Assembly (NCBI RefSeq): GCF_047717795.1
Contig: NZ_CP159808.1
Coordinates: 1,178,001-1,242,000 of the forward strand
Reading direction: 5' to 3'
DNA from: Marisalimonas sp016777705
GTDB taxonomy: Bacteria > Pseudomonadota > Alphaproteobacteria > Puniceispirillales > Marisalimonadaceae
DNA length: 64,000 nt
Numbering within the stretch: position 1 is the first letter of the stretch; each line of letters begins with the position of its first letter. Under the pieces are notes generated by a model that saw only the letters and a program-made list of their open reading frames with translations, did not search any database and had not been told where the DNA came from. This document shows, piece after piece, positions 63,848 through 64,000 of the stretch. The position numbers and the translations under genes are program-made.

Positions 63848-64000
63848 TAAAAATCTCTCTTATTAATAGTTAATGGTAGTACTTTAGGCTTTTAAAATAC
63901 AACTATTATATTTTATGATTTTTGAATTAGTTGAAATTAGTTTAATTTAAACATATTAACTTAATGAAATAATTTAAGTTTAATATTTTGACAAAAATAA

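Noticed and set aside
1..64000. CRISPR arrays, transposons, toxin-antitoxin pairs, phage genes, riboswitches
   Set aside because: No spaced repeats, transposase or integrase motifs, or recognisable riboswitch core could be found on either strand by eye.

Overview
The window reads as a chromosomal segment of a low-GC, gene-dense, free-living alphaproteobacterium. It is probably a marine, streamlined lineage such as SAR11-like, HIMB59-like or a low-GC relative, though no rRNA is present to place it. Evidence for this is the aapJQMP general amino-acid transporter beside metC, the purC-purS-purQ-purL-bolA-grxD order, a class II DAHP synthase, the alphaproteobacterial type of S4, very short intergenic gaps and strong A/T codon bias. 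No phage, insertion sequence, CRISPR array, plasmid origin or defence system was found.

Layout. 1-4500 (minus): an IlvD/Edd-family dehydratase cut by the window edge, valS split by a one-base frameshift, and a TolC-type outer-membrane protein. 4690-8220 (plus): tRNA-Cys, a selD fused to an FAD oxidoreductase, mnmH, tRNA-Asn. 8260-12540: YqaA-like membrane protein and an ABC-F ATPase (minus), then a cysteine-synthase-type enzyme and a mercaptopyruvate sulfurtransferase (plus). 12550-18090: aapPMQJ (minus) with a strong hairpin between aapJ and aapQ, and divergent metC. 18100-26620: a TauD/TfdA dioxygenase, two hypothetical envelope proteins, a histidine phosphatase, an EamA exporter, tRNA-Pro and tRNA-Val, a thioesterase, an aminotransferase, an N-formylglutamate amidohydrolase-like enzyme and mnmC.

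26680-31800 holds a YcgN-type cysteine-cluster protein, a 57-residue membrane peptide, and a lipid-modification group (COG2907 FAD protein, DUF1365, Cfa-like methyltransferase, and on the other strand a SnoaL-like protein and an SDR). 31860-37990 is mixed housekeeping: a coiled-coil membrane protein, HD hydrolase, FMN-dependent hydroxyacid dehydrogenase, tRNA-Leu, panC, rhomboid protease, CinA-like protein, map and a tiny lysine-rich protein. 38125-44060 is the purine operon purB-C-S-Q-L followed by bolA-grxD, closed by a convergent hairpin. 44116-55092 (minus) runs MaoC-type hydratase, gor, aroG(II), pncB-type, nadE, gltX, cysS, trmJ, rpsD. 55180-64000 is a more accessory-looking redox/catabolic block: HIBADH-like, FMN reductase-like, DsbA/FrnE-like, three SDRs (two tandem paralogues), YghU-type GST, GMC oxidoreductase, two tiny membrane ORFs and a class III CoA-transferase.

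Two themes link distant genes. SelD, MnmH and MnmC together imply a wobble-U34 pathway in which selenium goes to tRNA. CysK-type, SseA, MetC, CysS, Gor, GrxD and YghU make a sulfur/thiol set. The observations most worth checking are the valS frameshift, the selD-mnmH pair just behind tRNA-Cys, the lipid-modification cluster, the small unannotated ORFs and the triple 11-bp repeat near tRNA-Val. I did not find a clearly new system and do not claim one.
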